Assembly (NCBI GenBank): GCA_018109965.1
Contig: JAGBFE010000128.1
Coordinates: 1-5,732 of the forward strand
Source of the DNA: Oscillospiraceae bacterium
Lineage (GTDB): Bacteria; Bacillota_A; Clostridia; Oscillospirales; Ruminococcaceae
Reading direction: 5' to 3'
DNA length: 5,732 bases
The position numbers and the translations under genes are program-made. The notes below the pieces were generated by a model, which was given only the letters and a program-made list of their open reading frames with translations, was not told the origin of the DNA and ran no database searches. The number at the start of each line of letters is the position of its first letter. Within the stretch, counting starts at the first letter, position 1. Below are positions 4,846 through 5,732 of this stretch, piece after piece.

Positions 4846-5732
4846 ATGGGACTTGGTTTGACTTTTAAAAAGATGCTGCAGCATTTTGTCAGTGAGCCTG
4901 ATATGATAATCAGCAGCATTTCATTGAGTATAAAGGATATAGTTGAAATTCTGTATTTTTATTTTACAGAGTTAAGCCTTACTGCCTGCTATGTGATTCT
5001 GTTTATCCTTGCAGCAAGATATCTGCTGCGGAAGGCTCCTAAAATTTATTCCTACTCATTATGGGGTATTGTTTATTTCAAACTGGTTGCGGTTTTTAAA
5101 TTTGATTTCTGGAAACACAGCTTTATCCCACAGACACAGATTGACAGAATATATCAGAACATCACCCCCGATTACTCTGCATTTTACGACACCGAGGCAG
5201 GCGTTGTAAGCATTGTGCAAAGCGAAATGGTTACATCACCTTCAATCACGCCAGTAACACCAATGTATATTCCTGCATTTATATGGTTTATCGGTGTTAT
5301 TGTGCTGCTTTGTTTATCGTTTGGAGCTTTTGTACGTATTATGACCCTTACCGCAGGCACAAAGCAGAAACTGCACGATAATGTGTATGTATGCAAATAT
5401 ATATCATCACCTTTTGTGTACGGTTTGATACATCCAAAAATATTGCTGCCCGATGGTTTGACCAGACAGGAACAGCATTATGTAATCACCCACGAAAAAG
5501 TGCATATAAATCGTGGCGACCATATTATAAAGCTGTTTGCCTTTGCAGTCACCTGCATACATTGGTTTAACCCTTTGGTATGGCTGAGCTTTTTCCTTTT
5601 GGAAAAGGATATGGAAATGAGCTGTGATGAAAAGGTTATTTCGATACTCGGCAAAGAACATAAGCAGGATTATTCCCGCTGCATTTTATCCCTTGCAACT
5701 GGCAAAAGATTTGTACAGAAAGCGTATCTTTC
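4846..5732 (+). CDS. BlaR1-like M56 membrane metalloprotease (partial, cut by window edge)
   Basis: The frame is open for 295 codons to the right edge without a stop. Proteins of this family sense a signal at the membrane and use a cytoplasmic zinc protease to relieve repression by their BlaI partner. Likely membrane segments are about 43-61, 70-85, 141-163 and 228-251. Family landmarks are RKAPK..YS..LWGIVYFKL (62-80), SPFVYGLIHPKILLP (188-202), the zinc motif HEKVH (H216, E217, H220), IHWFNPLVW (238-246) and DMEMSCDE (255-262). E257 is the probable third zinc ligand, 37 residues after H220, the same spacing as in S. aureus BlaR1. The ATG follows AAGGAGG by 7 nt. About 30 extra residues precede the first membrane segment compared with typical BlaR1. 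The C-terminal half, including any penicillin-binding sensor domain, lies outside the window, so beta-lactam sensing cannot be judged. Confidence 0.92.
   Translation, partial: MGLGLTFKKMLQHFVSEPDMIISSISLSIKDIVEILYFYFTELSLTACYVILFILAARYLLRKAPKIYSYSLWGIVYFKLVAVFKFDFWKHSFIPQTQIDRIYQNITPDYSAFYDTEAGVVSIVQSEMVTSPSITPVTPMYIPAFIWFIGVIVLLCLSFGAFVRIMTLTAGTKQKLHDNVYVCKYISSPFVYGLIHPKILLPDGLTRQEQHYVITHEKVHINRGDHIIKLFAFAVTCIHWFNPLVWLSFFLLEKDMEMSCDEKVISILGKEHKQDYSRCILSLATGKRFVQKAYL

Noticed and set aside
4481..5732. Calling the plus-strand pair a beta-lactam resistance operon (blaI-blaR1)
   Set aside because: No beta-lactamase or PBP2a gene is visible and the sensor domain lies outside the window. Only family membership is supported.

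Overview
The window looks like chromosomal DNA from a low-GC Gram-positive bacterium, most likely a clostridium and possibly of the Ruminococcus/Oscillospira type. The supports are AT-rich intergenic DNA, strong GGAGG ribosome binding sites, sigma-A-like promoters, an OmpR/HAMP-kinase pair of Firmicute style and a BlaI/BlaR1-type pair. The taxonomic call is an inference from style; no marker gene settles it.

Layout. Positions 1-133 hold no gene, only two sets of inverted repeats. A tRNA-Gln (anticodon CUG) lies on the minus strand at 174-249, with its own promoter and terminator. Still on the minus strand are a two-component system (response regulator 1928-2599, then sensor kinase 458-1921), an unrecognised 91-residue charged protein (2819-3094), and pyrB, the aspartate carbamoyltransferase catalytic chain (3217-4311). 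Strong hairpin terminators follow orf91 and pyrB, so these are separate transcription units. From 4481 the plus strand carries a BlaI/MecI-family repressor and, 2 nt later, a BlaR1-like M56 membrane metalloprotease that runs off the right edge.

How the genes work together. The regulator and kinase form one operon and should relay an unknown envelope signal to transcription. The repressor and protease form a self-contained induction circuit. The repressor's promoter is covered by a perfect 17-bp palindrome, and a second copy lies at the start of the transcript; the protease is the expected sensor that inactivates the repressor. pyrB is divergent from this pair, with its own strong promoter in the shared 169-bp gap.

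Most notable points. The PyrB protein ends in a four-cysteine module (C-x4-C-x21-C-x2-C) that closely resembles the zinc domain of the PyrI regulatory chain, but has no allosteric nucleotide-binding domain. The second point is the clear double operator in front of the BlaI-type gene. I see no CRISPR array, insertion sequence or phage gene. The kinase signal, the orf91 function and the protease inducer cannot be determined from this sequence.
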